DNA from: Microbacterium oleivorans NBRC 103075
GTDB lineage: Bacteria > Actinomycetota > Actinomycetes > Actinomycetales > Microbacteriaceae
Length of the DNA: 64,000 bases
Direction of reading: 5' to 3'
NCBI RefSeq assembly: GCF_001552475.1
Contig: NZ_BCRG01000002.1
Span: 62,001 to 126,000, forward strand
In this document: positions 8,076 through 16,935 of the stretch, piece after piece
Layout: each line of letters opens with the position of its first letter
How positions within the stretch are numbered: position 1 is the stretch's first letter
Translations under genes and position numbers: made by a program
The notes under the pieces: model-generated
Told to the model about the DNA's origin: nothing
Database searches by the model: none
What the model saw: only the letters and a program-made list of their open reading frames with translations

Positions 8076-8632
8076 GTCCCCTCCGTTTCGACGACGGTCC
8101 GGAGCTTCGTCCGAACCCGCGACAGACGGTTGCGGACGACGGCGTGCGAGACGCCCAACTCTTCCGCTGCAGCCGCATACGCGTACCCCTCCGTCGCGCA
8201 CAGGTGGAAGATCTGCTGGTCCAGCGGCGAGAGGGTGCCGAGTTCGGCGATGACCCGTTCCGCGAGCGCGCTGCCGATCACCTGCTCCTCCACGTTCACC
8301 GTCGCGGGAAGCATCTCGTCGACCGCCCCTGCGGTGTTCAGCCGATCACGGCGCTGGCGCCGCATCCGATTCGCGCTCTGAAAACGACAGATCGTGACCA
8401 GCCACGGCAGGAGCGACTCGCTGACGAGGTCGAGCGTGGGAAGTCTCCGCCACGCGACCAGGAAGGTCTCCTGCATGACATCCTCCGCATCCGCCGTATC
8501 GCCGAGAAGGCCGTGTGCCAGCCAGTAGACGGGCCTCGCGTAGGCGCGGTACAGCTCGCGGAAAGCCTGCTGGTCACCGCCCGCGGCGGCTGCCACCAGG
8601 TCCGCATCACGCCTCGCGAGCGGGTCGGCCAT
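8072..8632 (-). CDS. ECF-type RNA polymerase sigma factor
   Basis: 186 residues. The sigma-70 region 2 signature is clear (AEDVMQETFLVAW), and region 4 has the helix-turn-helix with EELGVSHAVVRNRLSRVR. Only regions 2 and 4 are present, as in group 4 (ECF) factors. The ATG at 8632 has GAGG 5 nt upstream; a GTG at 8674 would add 14 residues but lacks a good ribosome site. It overlaps the DUF4349 gene by 4 nt, so the two are coupled. The target regulon is unknown. DUF4349 is the only candidate regulator next to it. Confidence 0.9.
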   Translation of the reverse strand: MADPLARRDADLVAAAAGGDQQAFRELYRAYARPVYWLAHGLLGDTADAEDVMQETFLVAWRRLPTLDLVSESLLPWLVTICRFQSANRMRRQRRDRLNTAGAVDEMLPATVNVEEQVIGSALAERVIAELGTLSPLDQQIFHLCATEGYAYAAAAEELGVSHAVVRNRLSRVRTKLRTVVETEGT

Positions 8633-8736
8633 GGCATCCTCGTTCGTTCTGTCGATGGGGGAGTGTCGCGTCACCCGGCATCGTCTCAGACAACTCGAAA
8701 GGTACTCTTAGGTTCGCCCCCGCATGAAAGGTCCCC

Positions 8737-9831
8737 ATGGAGCTTCCCCTCTGGTTCGAGGTCGGCTCGCTCGTCGGCTTGACCCTCATCCTCGTCGCCG
8801 ACCTGCTGCTGATCATCAAGCGTCCGCACGTCCCGTCGACGAAGGAATCGACCCTTTGGGTCGTGTTCTACGTCGTGCTCGCGCTGCTGTTCGCGTTGTT
8901 GATGCTGGCCGTCACCAACGGCGAGTACGCGGGGCAGTTCGTCGCGGGGTGGCTCACGGAGTACAGCCTGTCGATCGACAACCTCTTCGTGTTCGTGCTG
9001 ATCATGAGCCAGTTCTCGGTGCCGCGCGCGGCGCAGCAGAAGGTGCTGATGGTGGGCATCATCATCGCCCTGATCCTCCGCGGCATCTTCATCCTGCTGG
9101 GTGCTGCGATCATCGAGCAGTTCAGCTGGGTCTTCTACGTCTTCGGGGCGTTCCTCATCTACACCGCGTGGCGCCAGGCGTTCCCGGGTGACGAGGACGA
9201 GGACGAAGAGAAGAAGGAGAGCTTCATCGTCCGCCTGCTCCGCCGCCGTATCGCGGTCAGCGATGAGTACGACGGAGCGAAGGTGCGCACGGTCCTCAAC
9301 GGCAAGAAGGTCTTCACGCCGATGATCATCGTGTTCGCCGCTCTCGGGATGACCGACCTGCTGTTCGCGATCGACTCGATCCCGGCGATCTTCGGCATCA
9401 CCCAGAGCCCGTTCATCGTCTTCACGGCGAATCTCTTCGCACTCATGGGGCTCCGGCAGCTGTACTTCCTGCTCGGCGGTCTGCTCGACCGTCTCAAGTA
9501 CCTGCACTTCGGGATCGCATTCATCCTCGCGTTCATCGGCGTCAAGCTCGTCCTGCATGCGATGCACGAGAACGAGCTCCCCTTCATCAACGGCGGCGAA
9601 CACATCGAGTGGGCTCCGGAGATCTCGACCTGGGTGTCGCTCGGCGTCATCGTCGCATCGATGCTCGTCGCCACGGTCGCGAGCCTCATCGCCGCTCGCC
9701 GTGACGGCCTTCGTGAGCCCGTACCTGCGACGGGACCGACCCCGGTGGGTCACGCCGAAGACGTCGCCGATGAGCAGGGCACGCCGCGCTCGGTCGACTC
9801 GCACCCGTCCGACGGCGACGCCGCCCGCTGA
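8737..9831 (+). CDS. TerC/Alx-family integral membrane protein
   Basis: 364 residues with about nine hydrophobic helices. The TerC family motifs are visible: ESLSIDN-like EYSLSIDN near residue 80 and FAIDSIPAIF near 210, whose acidic residues are thought to bind metal within the membrane. Family members (TerC, Alx, MeeF/YkoY) export Mn or load metalloproteins during secretion. The C-terminal 40 residues are polar and disordered-looking. A charged loop between helices (DEDEDEEKKE) is unusual in its density. GAAAGGT precedes the ATG. No yybP-ykoY manganese riboswitch is recognisable in the short upstream gap. Confidence 0.9.
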   Translation: MELPLWFEVGSLVGLTLILVADLLLIIKRPHVPSTKESTLWVVFYVVLALLFALLMLAVTNGEYAGQFVAGWLTEYSLSIDNLFVFVLIMSQFSVPRAAQQKVLMVGIIIALILRGIFILLGAAIIEQFSWVFYVFGAFLIYTAWRQAFPGDEDEDEEKKESFIVRLLRRRIAVSDEYDGAKVRTVLNGKKVFTPMIIVFAALGMTDLLFAIDSIPAIFGITQSPFIVFTANLFALMGLRQLYFLLGGLLDRLKYLHFGIAFILAFIGVKLVLHAMHENELPFINGGEHIEWAPEISTWVSLGVIVASMLVATVASLIAARRDGLREPVPATGPTPVGHAEDVADEQGTPRSVDSHPSDGDAAR

Positions 9832-9840
9832 GCTCGATCG

Positions 9841-11151
9841 TCAGAACGGGCGGAGGTTCGCCCGAAGCGTCGGTTCGTACTCTCGACGGAGGATGCCGCG
9901 CCGCCGCAGGATCGGCACGAGCTCGTCGAGCGTGCGGTGCACCGTCACGGGGTGCAGGTCGCCCCAGAGGAGCACACCGTCGTTGCCCCACGTGCCGTAC
10001 TCCTCGATGCGGTCGGCGAGCTCGACGGCCGTCCCCACCCACCCGGACCCATCGCGGATCCGTCCCAGGCGCGCGTGCGCGGTGAGGATCTCGCGCAGGG
10101 AGGCATCCTCGTCGTGGGTGCCGATCAAGCGCTGGATGCTGCCGTGCGAGACGTGCTCGCCGAAGATCCCGCGGTCCAGCGGGCGGTCGAGGTCGAGCCC
10201 GGTGAGGTCGGTCTCGAGGTCGCTCGACTGTCGCTCGGAGATCCGGCGGAGCACGTCATCGTCGGGATGATGCGACGCCGCGACCAGCCGATCCGCCTCC
10301 TCGGCCGAGGAGACGACCGTCGGCTGGATAGCGAACAGGATCGTGATGTCGTCCGGGGAACGCCCCGCGGCGATCGCCGCGTCATGGATGCGGCCGCGGT
10401 ACGCGCGGACGGACTGCTCGGTCATCGGAGCGAGGGCGAGCTGTACGTCCGAATTGGCACCCGCGAATCCCCGCCCTCGCGGTGATCCCCCGGGGGAGAC
10501 GATGACGGGCGCGCCGTCGGTGAACGGGATCGCGTTGAGTGGTCCGTCGAAGGAGAAGTACTCGCCGCGGTGACGGGTGGGCTGGAGCAGCGCGCCGTCT
10601 GCGTAGCGGCCCGCGTCGGGGTGGGCGATGAGGGCCCCCTCGGGCCAGCTCCGCCACAGCGCGACGACCGCCGACATCCATTCTTCGGCGCGGTCGTAGG
10701 CGGCGTCGTGACCGAGCTGCGGGGCGGTGCCGAAGTGACGCGCACTCCCGGTGTCGGTGACGACGTTGAGGCCGAGCCGGTGCCCGCTGAGGTGCTGCAG
10801 GGTCGCGAACTGACGGGCCGCCGTGTACGGCAGGTATGCGGCCGGATTCACGGTCGGGACGATGCCGATGCGGTCGGTCGCGGCAAACAGATACGGGGCG
10901 AGCAGGAGGGGGTCGAGCTTGGGGCCGCCGAAGGCCTGGCGCACACGCAGGTCGATGGTCGACGCTGATCCGAGAGAGGGTGCGTCTTCGATGATCAGCA
11001 GGTCGAATCCCGCCTGCTCGAGAGTGCGGACCGCCTGCTGGTAGAGCGCGGGGGAAGTCCAGTCGTAGTCCCAATCGAGGGAGGGGTGCCCCCAGCCGTG
11101 CGGCCCGAAGCCCCGCGCGAGGAACCAGCCGAAGTGCTGTTGCCGGCTCAC
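9841..11151 (-). CDS. LLM-class flavin-dependent monooxygenase (NtaA/SnaA/DszA type)
   Basis: 436 residues, the size of the NtaA/SnaA/SoxA(DszA) subfamily of luciferase-like monooxygenases. These use reduced FMN and oxygen on substrates such as nitrilotriacetate, dibenzothiophene sulfone or dimethyl sulfide. Typical segments are present: DLLIIEDAP, LNVVTDTG, and a GxSPRGRGFA-like SPGGSPRGRGFA phosphate/flavin site. The GTG at 11151 overlaps the stop of the upstream sulfhydrylase gene (GTGA), and homology starts there, so a longer upstream frame is not used. Pairing with a sulfur-assimilation enzyme suggests organosulfur use. The exact substrate is unknown, and a partner flavin reductase is not in the window. 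Confidence 0.85.
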   Translation of the reverse strand: MSRQQHFGWFLARGFGPHGWGHPSLDWDYDWTSPALYQQAVRTLEQAGFDLLIIEDAPSLGSASTIDLRVRQAFGGPKLDPLLLAPYLFAATDRIGIVPTVNPAAYLPYTAARQFATLQHLSGHRLGLNVVTDTGSARHFGTAPQLGHDAAYDRAEEWMSAVVALWRSWPEGALIAHPDAGRYADGALLQPTRHRGEYFSFDGPLNAIPFTDGAPVIVSPGGSPRGRGFAGANSDVQLALAPMTEQSVRAYRGRIHDAAIAAGRSPDDITILFAIQPTVVSSAEEADRLVAASHHPDDDVLRRISERQSSDLETDLTGLDLDRPLDRGIFGEHVSHGSIQRLIGTHDEDASLREILTAHARLGRIRDGSGWVGTAVELADRIEEYGTWGNDGVLLWGDLHPVTVHRTLDELVPILRRRGILRREYEPTLRANLRPF

Positions 11152-12467
11152 GCGACGACCGCCACATCGGTGGACACCACGGATACCGCCGCCTCGAGTC
11201 CCCGCGCGAGATCGGCGATGAGGTCGTCGACCTCCTCGATGCCGATGGACAGTCGCAGGGTGCCCGGGTGGACCCCGTGGGCCGTCCTCTCCGCCGCCGG
11301 TCGACGCGCGTGGCTCGTGGAGCCCGGGTGGAGCACCAGCGACCGCACATCTCCCAGGTGAGTCATGTGCGTGATGACCGACAGCTCCTCGACGAAGGCG
11401 CGTGCCGCGGTGAGTCCCCCGCGGAGCGTCACGGTGAAGACCGAGCCGTAGCCGCCGTGGAGGTAGGTGTTCGCAAGATCGTGCGTGGGGTGAGTGGGCA
11501 GCCCCGCGTAGTCGACGCTCTCGACCTCGGCTCGAGCCGACAGCCACTCGGCGACGGCGAGCGCGTTCCGGGACTGGCGCTCGACGCGGAGGCTCAAGGT
11601 CTCGATCCCCTGGCCGACGAAGAAGGCGGTCAAGGGCGAGGGGGTGGGGCCGTATCGAGGGGCGACGCTCTCCCGGAGGTACGCGATGCGTGCCCGGCCG
11701 CCGTGGCGGTCCCACAGGCTCGCGGACCCGTCCGTGCCTCCGCGAGCGAGATGTGGGAACAGATGTCCCGTCCGCCCTGCGTCGAAACGGCCGTCGTCGA
11801 CGATGACGCCGCCGAGCACCGATCCGTGACCGGACAAGAACTTGCTCGCCGAGTGGACGACGATGGCCGCGCCGTGTTCCAGAGGACGCAGAAGGTAGGG
11901 CGTCGCGAACGTGTTGTCGATGACCAGAGGGATGCCGACCTCATCGCCGACCGCCGCGATCGCTGCGACGTCGAGGACGTCGTTGCGCGCGTTCGCGATC
12001 GATTCACCGAGGAGCACGCGCGTCTCGGGACGGATCGCCCGGCGCCAGGCATCCGGATCACCGATGTCGTCGACGAACGTGGTCGCGATGCCGAGGCGGG
12101 CGAGATTGTCGACGAGGAGGCCCCGTGTGCCTTCGTAGATGTGCGTGGAGCTGACGATGTGAGTCCCGGCCTCGACGAGACCGAGGAGCGCGACCGCGAC
12201 CGCCGCCTGGCCGGACGCGACCAGCAGCGCTTCGGCTCCGCCTTCGAGCGACGCGAGTTTGCGCTCCACCGCCTCGACGGTCGGGTTGCCCGTCCGCGTG
12301 TAGCCGAACCCGTCACCAACGCCGAAATGGGCGGCGGCATCATCGAAGGAGTCGAAGGTGAAGCCGGCGGTGAGGTGGATGGGCAGGGCGCGCGGGGTGG
12401 CGTGAGCGGCATCCGCCCCCACATGCACTTGGCGCGTCGCGAACCCGCCCCGATCTCTCTCGGTCAT
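11148..12467 (-). CDS. metY: O-acetylhomoserine sulfhydrylase-like PLP enzyme (Cys/Met metabolism family)
   Basis: 439 residues, the MetY-like length (cystathionine lyases are about 380-400). The PLP lysine lies in VHSASKFLSGHGS, and GxTYTRxGNPT-like GFGYTRTGNPT is near residue 55. MetY makes homocysteine from O-acetylhomoserine and sulfide. The ATG at 12467 has an AGGAGA site. It is the first gene of a two-gene minus-strand operon with the LLM monooxygenase, and is divergent from leuC. I looked for a SAM riboswitch in the 229-nt upstream gap and saw none. Cystathionine gamma-synthase/lyase activity is a possible alternative. Confidence 0.8.
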   Translation of the reverse strand: MTERDRGGFATRQVHVGADAAHATPRALPIHLTAGFTFDSFDDAAAHFGVGDGFGYTRTGNPTVEAVERKLASLEGGAEALLVASGQAAVAVALLGLVEAGTHIVSSTHIYEGTRGLLVDNLARLGIATTFVDDIGDPDAWRRAIRPETRVLLGESIANARNDVLDVAAIAAVGDEVGIPLVIDNTFATPYLLRPLEHGAAIVVHSASKFLSGHGSVLGGVIVDDGRFDAGRTGHLFPHLARGGTDGSASLWDRHGGRARIAYLRESVAPRYGPTPSPLTAFFVGQGIETLSLRVERQSRNALAVAEWLSARAEVESVDYAGLPTHPTHDLANTYLHGGYGSVFTVTLRGGLTAARAFVEELSVITHMTHLGDVRSLVLHPGSTSHARRPAAERTAHGVHPGTLRLSIGIEEVDDLIADLARGLEAAVSVVSTDVAVVA

Positions 12468-12582
12468 CGTCGGTCTCCTGTCCCTCAGAGCCCACAGCGT
12501 GCCACGGTGGATCCCTCGCGGGGCTGTCGTGAGACGCGGTGTTACGGCGCGGCGGGCATCGGCGGCTGCGGCGAGCCGGTGA

Positions 12583-12659
12583 TAGTCTGACGCCGTGCGG
12601 ACCGCTCGACTCCTTATCGGCCGCGACGAGACCTCGCTCTGAGCCCTCTCTCGTCGCGG
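12583..12659 (+). promoter_or_regulatory. leuC leader: leaderless 15-codon leader peptide plus hairpin (candidate attenuator)
   Basis: A -10-like TAGTCT at 12583-12588 lies 6 nt before a GTG at 12595. That GTG opens a 15-codon frame ending at 12642 (MRTARLLIGRDETSL, with adjacent Leu codons CTC CTT and a final Leu). A perfect 11-bp stem pairs CCGCGACGAGA (12621-12631) with 12649-12659; the stop codon lies in its loop. There is no T-run, so control may be at the level of translation or Rho rather than intrinsic termination. leuC starts 37 nt downstream of the stem. Leucine leader peptides are known in actinobacteria, mainly upstream of leuA. Confidence 0.5.
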
Positions 12660-12696
12660 AGGCTGTCGCGGGCGCCATCCGACATCAGGAGACACC

Positions 12697-14139
12697 ATGA
12701 GCACGATTCCCGAACGTCCGCGGACCCTCGCCGAGAAGGTGTGGGACGACCACCTCGTCGTGAAGGGTGAGGACGGCAGCCCCGACCTCATCTACATCGA
12801 CCTCCACCTCGTGCACGAGGTGACGAGCCCGCAGGCCTTCGACGGTCTGCGAGCCGAGGGGCGCCCCGTGCGTCGACTCGACCTCACGATCGCGACCGAG
12901 GATCACAACACCCCGACCCTCGAGATCGACAAGCCGATCGCCGACCTCACGAGCCGCACTCAGATCGAGACCCTTCGGCGCAACGCCGAGGAGTTCGGCG
13001 TCCGGCTCCACTCGCTGGGCGACAAGGAACAGGGCATCGTCCACGTCGTGGGTCCCCAGCTGGGCCTCACGATGCCGGGCATCACCGTCGTCTGCGGCGA
13101 TTCGCACACCTCCACGCACGGCGCGTTCGGTGCGATGGCGTTCGGCATCGGCACGAGCGAGGTCGAGCACGTGCTGGCGACGCAGACCCTGCCGCTCAAG
13201 CCGTTCAAGACGATGGCCATCACCGTCGAGGGAACCCTGAAGCCGGGGGTGAGCGCGAAAGACGTCATCCTCGCGATCATCGCGAAGATCGGTGCCAACG
13301 GTGGTCAGGGGTACGTGCTCGAGTTCCGCGGTTCGGCGATCCGTTCGCTCTCGATGGAGGGTCGGATGACGATGTGCAACATGTCGATCGAAGCCGGCGC
13401 GCGCGCAGGAATGATCGCGCCCGACGAGACGACGTTCGCGTACGTCAAGGACAAGCCTCACGCGCCCCAGGGCGCCGACTGGGACGAAGCCGTCGCCTAC
13501 TGGCGGACGCTCCCGTCCGACGAGGGCGCCGTCTACGACGCCGAGGTCTTCCTCGACGCCGACGAACTGGAGCCGTTCGTCACCTGGGGGACGAACCCCG
13601 GCCAGGGCGTCATGCTGAGCGGCGTCGTCCCCGACCCCGCCGCGATGACCGAGCCCAACGAACGGGCCGCGGCCGAGCGCGCGCTCGAATACATGGATCT
13701 CACACCCGGCACACCCCTGAAGGAAGTGCCGGTGGATGCCGTCTTCATGGGCTCGTGCACGAACAGCCGCATCGAGGACCTGCGCCAGTTCGCCTCGATC
13801 GTGCAGGGTCGGACCAAGGCCGAGGGCGTCCGCGTCATGGTGGTGCCGGGGTCCGCTCGTGTCCGCCTGGAGGCGGAGGCGGAAGGACTCGACAAGGTCT
13901 TCACCGACTTCGGGGCCGAGTGGCGTTTCGCAGGGTGCTCGATGTGCCTCGGCATGAACCCGGATCAGCTCGCCCCGGGGGAGCGTTGCGCGTCCACGAG
14001 CAACCGCAACTTCGAGGGGCGCCAGGGCAAGGGCGGACGCACGCACCTCGTCTCGCCCCAGGTCGCCGCGGCGACGGCCGTCCTCGGCCGGCTCGCGAGC
14101 CCGAGCGATCTCGATGCACTCGCCCTGACGGAGGTCTGA
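12697..14139 (+). CDS. leuC: 3-isopropylmalate dehydratase, large subunit
   Basis: 480 residues, close to the usual 470. With LeuD it isomerises 2-isopropylmalate to 3-isopropylmalate in leucine synthesis. The [4Fe-4S] ligands are visible: one Cys in [13 protein letters not shown] near residue 350 and two in [10 protein letters not shown] near 410. [13 protein letters not shown] and the GTSEVEH segment are family signatures. The ATG at 12697 has CAGGAGA 4-10 nt upstream. It is one base from leuD and preceded by the candidate attenuator. Confidence 0.97.
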   Translation: MSTIPERPRTLAEKVWDDHLVVKGEDGSPDLIYIDLHLVHEVTSPQAFDGLRAEGRPVRRLDLTIATEDHNTPTLEIDKPIADLTSRTQIETLRRNAEEFGVRLHSLGDKEQGIVHVVGPQLGLTMPGITVVCGDSHTSTHGAFGAMAFGIGTSEVEHVLATQTLPLKPFKTMAITVEGTLKPGVSAKDVILAIIAKIGANGGQGYVLEFRGSAIRSLSMEGRMTMCNMSIEAGARAGMIAPDETTFAYVKDKPHAPQGADWDEAVAYWRTLPSDEGAVYDAEVFLDADELEPFVTWGTNPGQGVMLSGVVPDPAAMTEPNERAAAERALEYMDLTPGTPLKEVPVDAVFMGSCTNSRIEDLRQFASIVQGRTKAEGVRVMVVPGSARVRLEAEAEGLDKVFTDFGAEWRFAGCSMCLGMNPDQLAPGERCASTSNRNFEGRQGKGGRTHLVSPQVAAATAVLGRLASPSDLDALALTEV

Positions 14140-14140
14140 C

Positions 14141-14737
14141 ATGGACAAGTTCACCCGCCACACCGGCGTCGGCGTGCCGCTGAAGCGCTCCGCCGTCGAC
14201 ACCGACCAGATCATCCCCGCGGTCTACCTCAAGCGCGTTACCAAGACGGGCTTCGAGGACGCACTGTTCGCCAACTGGCGGCAGGACCCCGAGTTCATCC
14301 TCAACCAGGATGCCTACCGCGGCGCATCCGTCCTCGTCGCCGGCCCCGACTTCGGCACCGGCTCGAGCCGCGAGCACGCTGTCTGGGCGTTGCGCGATTT
14401 CGGATTCCGCGTTGTTCTCAGCACCAAGTTCGCCGACATCTTCCGCGGGAACTCGGGCAAGCAGGGCCTCGTCACCGGGGTCGTCACCGAGGTTGTCCTC
14501 GAGGCGATCTGGGCGGCTCTCGAAGCCGAACCCGGCCGTGAGGTCACGGTCGATCTCGAGACACGGACAGTGCAGGTCGGCGACCTCCAGGCCTCGTTCG
14601 ACATCGACGATTACACTAGGTGGCGGCTTCTCGAAGGGCTCGACGACATCGGGCTCACCCTGCGTAGCGAACATCAGATCGCACAATTCGAGGCGCGCCG
14701 CGAGGCGTGGCGGCCGCGGACGCTCCCCGTCCGCTGA
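14141..14737 (+). CDS. leuD: 3-isopropylmalate dehydratase, small subunit
   Basis: 198 residues, the normal LeuD length. It supplies the swivelling domain that completes the LeuCD active site. Family motifs: [14 protein letters not shown] near residue 20 and [17 protein letters not shown] near 70, whose SREH contacts the substrate. The start codon follows the leuC stop by one base, so the subunits are co-translated. Confidence 0.97.
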   Translation: MDKFTRHTGVGVPLKRSAVDTDQIIPAVYLKRVTKTGFEDALFANWRQDPEFILNQDAYRGASVLVAGPDFGTGSSREHAVWALRDFGFRVVLSTKFADIFRGNSGKQGLVTGVVTEVVLEAIWAALEAEPGREVTVDLETRTVQVGDLQASFDIDDYTRWRLLEGLDDIGLTLRSEHQIAQFEARREAWRPRTLPVR

Positions 14738-14803
14738 TCGGCCAGTGCCCCGCACAACGGGGCCGTCCACGCTTCCTCGACACCAGTAATGAGGTCCCAT
14801 CCC

Positions 14804-16168
14804 ATGAACACACTTCTCAGCGACTCCGCGTCGACCCCCGCCAGCGGCGGCAGCAACGGTCAGACGCTCCGGATCCGCGGCGGACGACCGCTGCGCGGCC
14901 GGGTCGAGGTGAAGGGGGCGAAGAACCTCGCCACGAAGGCGATGGTCGCCGCCCTTCTGGGTGAGACCGCCAGCATCCTGCGTGACGTTCCGGACATCAG
15001 CGACGTCCACGTGGTGCGCTCGCTCCTCGAGGTCCACGGCGTCCGCGTCGAGGACCTCGAGGACGGCGTGCTCCGGCTCGACCCGAGCGGCGCCGTCTCG
15101 GCGCACATGGAGGAGATCGACGCCCACGCCGGCGCCTCCCGCATCCCGATCCTGTTCTGCGGTCCGCTGCTGCATCTTCTCGGTCAGGCGTTCATCCCCG
15201 ACCTGGGGGGATGCCGCATCGGCGATCGCCCGATCGACTTCCACCTCGATGCGCTCCGCTCGTTCGGCGCCATCGTCGACAAGCTGCCCAGCGGCATCCG
15301 TCTCTCCGCACCCGACGGCCTGCACGGCGCCAACATCGAGCTGCCGTACCCGAGCGTGGGCGCGACGGAGCAGGTCCTCCTGACCGCTGTCCGCGCCAAG
15401 GGCACGACCGAGCTCCGCAACGCCGCGATCGAGCCCGAGATCATGGACCTGATCGCCGTCCTGCAGAAGATGGGGGCGATCATCTCCTACGAGCCCAACC
15501 GGGTGATCTTCATCGAGGGCGTCGAGTCCCTCCGCGGCTACGACCACCGCGCGATCTTCGACCGCAACGAGGCAGCCTCGTGGGCAGCTGCCGCGCTCGC
15601 GACCGACGGCGACATCTTCGTCGGCGGCGCGAAGCAGCAGGAGATGCTCACCTTCCTCAACGTCTTCCGTAAGGTCGGCGGCGATTTCGACATCGCCGAG
15701 GACGGCATCCGCTTCCGCCGTGGCGGTCCGTTGAAGCCCGTCATGGTCGAGACCGACGTGCACCCGGGCTTCATGACCGACTGGCAGCAGCCGCTCATCG
15801 TCGCCCTCACGCAGGCCGAGGGCGAGTCCGTCGTTCACGAGACGGTGTACGAGAACCGCCTCGGGTTCACGCGTGCCCTCGTCCAGATGGGCGCCGACAT
15901 CGTCGTGCACCCCGACGGCATCGCGAGCTCGGATCGCCGCGTGCCGCGCCGCGCCCTCGAGCAGGCGGCGGTCATCAACGGTCCGACGCCGCTCCACGGT
16001 GCCGACGTCGTCGTCCCCGACCTCCGCGGTGGATACTCCTACGTCATCGCCGCCCTGGCTGCAGAAGGCGAGTCGACCGTGCGCAATATCGGGATCATCC
16101 GTCGTGGCTACGAGAAGTTCCTCGAGAAGCTGACCGACGTCGGCGCCGACTTCGACGTCACGGAGTGA
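14804..16168 (+). CDS. murA: UDP-N-acetylglucosamine 1-carboxyvinyltransferase
   Basis: 454 residues. MurA transfers enolpyruvate from PEP to UDP-GlcNAc, the first committed step of peptidoglycan synthesis, in the cytoplasm. The catalytic lysine lies in VKGAKNLATK (about residue 40). The PEP-binding cysteine, Cys137 in PDLGGCRIGDRPID, is retained, so this is a fosfomycin-sensitive type by that criterion. The ATG at 14804 has GAGGT upstream; an in-frame ATG at 14789 would add five residues. The first 20 residues are a Ser/Gly-rich extension before the fold. It follows leuD by 66 nt and abuts plsC. Confidence 0.95.
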   Translation: MNTLLSDSASTPASGGSNGQTLRIRGGRPLRGRVEVKGAKNLATKAMVAALLGETASILRDVPDISDVHVVRSLLEVHGVRVEDLEDGVLRLDPSGAVSAHMEEIDAHAGASRIPILFCGPLLHLLGQAFIPDLGGCRIGDRPIDFHLDALRSFGAIVDKLPSGIRLSAPDGLHGANIELPYPSVGATEQVLLTAVRAKGTTELRNAAIEPEIMDLIAVLQKMGAIISYEPNRVIFIEGVESLRGYDHRAIFDRNEAASWAAAALATDGDIFVGGAKQQEMLTFLNVFRKVGGDFDIAEDGIRFRRGGPLKPVMVETDVHPGFMTDWQQPLIVALTQAEGESVVHETVYENRLGFTRALVQMGADIVVHPDGIASSDRRVPRRALEQAAVINGPTPLHGADVVVPDLRGGYSYVIAALAAEGESTVRNIGIIRRGYEKFLEKLTDVGADFDVTE

Positions 16169-16173
16169 TGCGG

Positions 16174-16935
16174 GTGAGCCCCCGTCGCCGGGCATCGGCC
16201 GAGAAGACGCGTCCGAGTGTCTTCTGGCCGGCTGCCATGATCGTGATCCCTGCCACGGCGTGGTTCGCCAAGATCGAGATCGAGGGGGCGGAGAACCTTC
16301 CTCTCGAGGGGCCCTACGTTCTGGCACCGAACCACTACAGCGAATTCGACCCGGTGATCGTCGCTGTCGCCACCTGGCGGATGGGGCGTGCTCCGCGGTT
16401 CATGGCGAAGGAGAGCCTGTTCAAGGTTCCCGTCCTGGGATGGCTGCTGCGCGCGACGGGCATGATTCCGGTGGCGCGGGCATCCAACTCCGCCGCCGCG
16501 AAGCAGACGATGGCGCAGTCCAATGCGCTCGTCGCCGCTCAGAGCGGCGTCATCGTCTACCCCGAGGGTTCCCTCACCCGGGACCCCGACATGTGGCCCA
16601 TGCGCGGGAAGACCGGCGCGGTGCGGCTCGCGCTCGCCCCGGAAGAGACCCTCCCGGTCATCCCCGTGGCCACGTGGGGAGTTCAGGAGATCCTTCCCCG
16701 CTACGGGCGGCTCCGCCTCTGGCCCCCGCGTCGTCGGATCCGCGTGCTCGTCGGACCCCCGGTCGACCTGTCGTCGTACACCGACACGACGCCCGGAACG
16801 CTGATCGCTGCGACGGACGCCATCATGCGCGACATCTCCATTCTGCTCGGTCGCCTCCGCGGCGAAGAGCCCCCGGCGGAGCGGTGGAATCCCGCGAAGC
16901 ACGGACAGAATGAAACGGGTCGACTTGACTCCTAA
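16174..16935 (+). CDS. plsC: 1-acyl-sn-glycerol-3-phosphate acyltransferase (PlsC family)
   Basis: 253 residues. It has the acyltransferase HX4D motif (NHYSEFD), the ARASNS-type second block, and YPEGSLTRDP as the glycerophosphate-binding EGS block. It probably converts lysophosphatidate to phosphatidate at the membrane. I chose the GTG at 16174 because GGAG at 16162-16165 lies 8 nt upstream. An ATG at 16168, overlapping the murA stop, is the alternative and adds two residues. It overlaps gpsA by 26 nt, so two successive steps of glycerolipid synthesis are encoded together. Confidence 0.9.
   Translation: MSPRRRASAEKTRPSVFWPAAMIVIPATAWFAKIEIEGAENLPLEGPYVLAPNHYSEFDPVIVAVATWRMGRAPRFMAKESLFKVPVLGWLLRATGMIPVARASNSAAAKQTMAQSNALVAAQSGVIVYPEGSLTRDPDMWPMRGKTGAVRLALAPEETLPVIPVATWGVQEILPRYGRLRLWPPRRRIRVLVGPPVDLSSYTDTTPGTLIAATDAIMRDISILLGRLRGEEPPAERWNPAKHGQNETGRLDS

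Noticed and set aside
8675..8736. Possible yybP-ykoY manganese riboswitch before the TerC-family gene
   Set aside because: The gap of about 60 nt is too short and lacks the paired conserved loops.
12468..12582. Possible SAM riboswitch before the MetY-like gene
   Set aside because: No SAM-I, SAM-II or SAM-IV core could be drawn; only scattered G+C-rich pairings.
13901..16327. 808-codon minus-strand frame opposite leuC, leuD and murA
   Set aside because: Same cause: antisense of highly conserved genes, with no ribosome site or recognisable motif.
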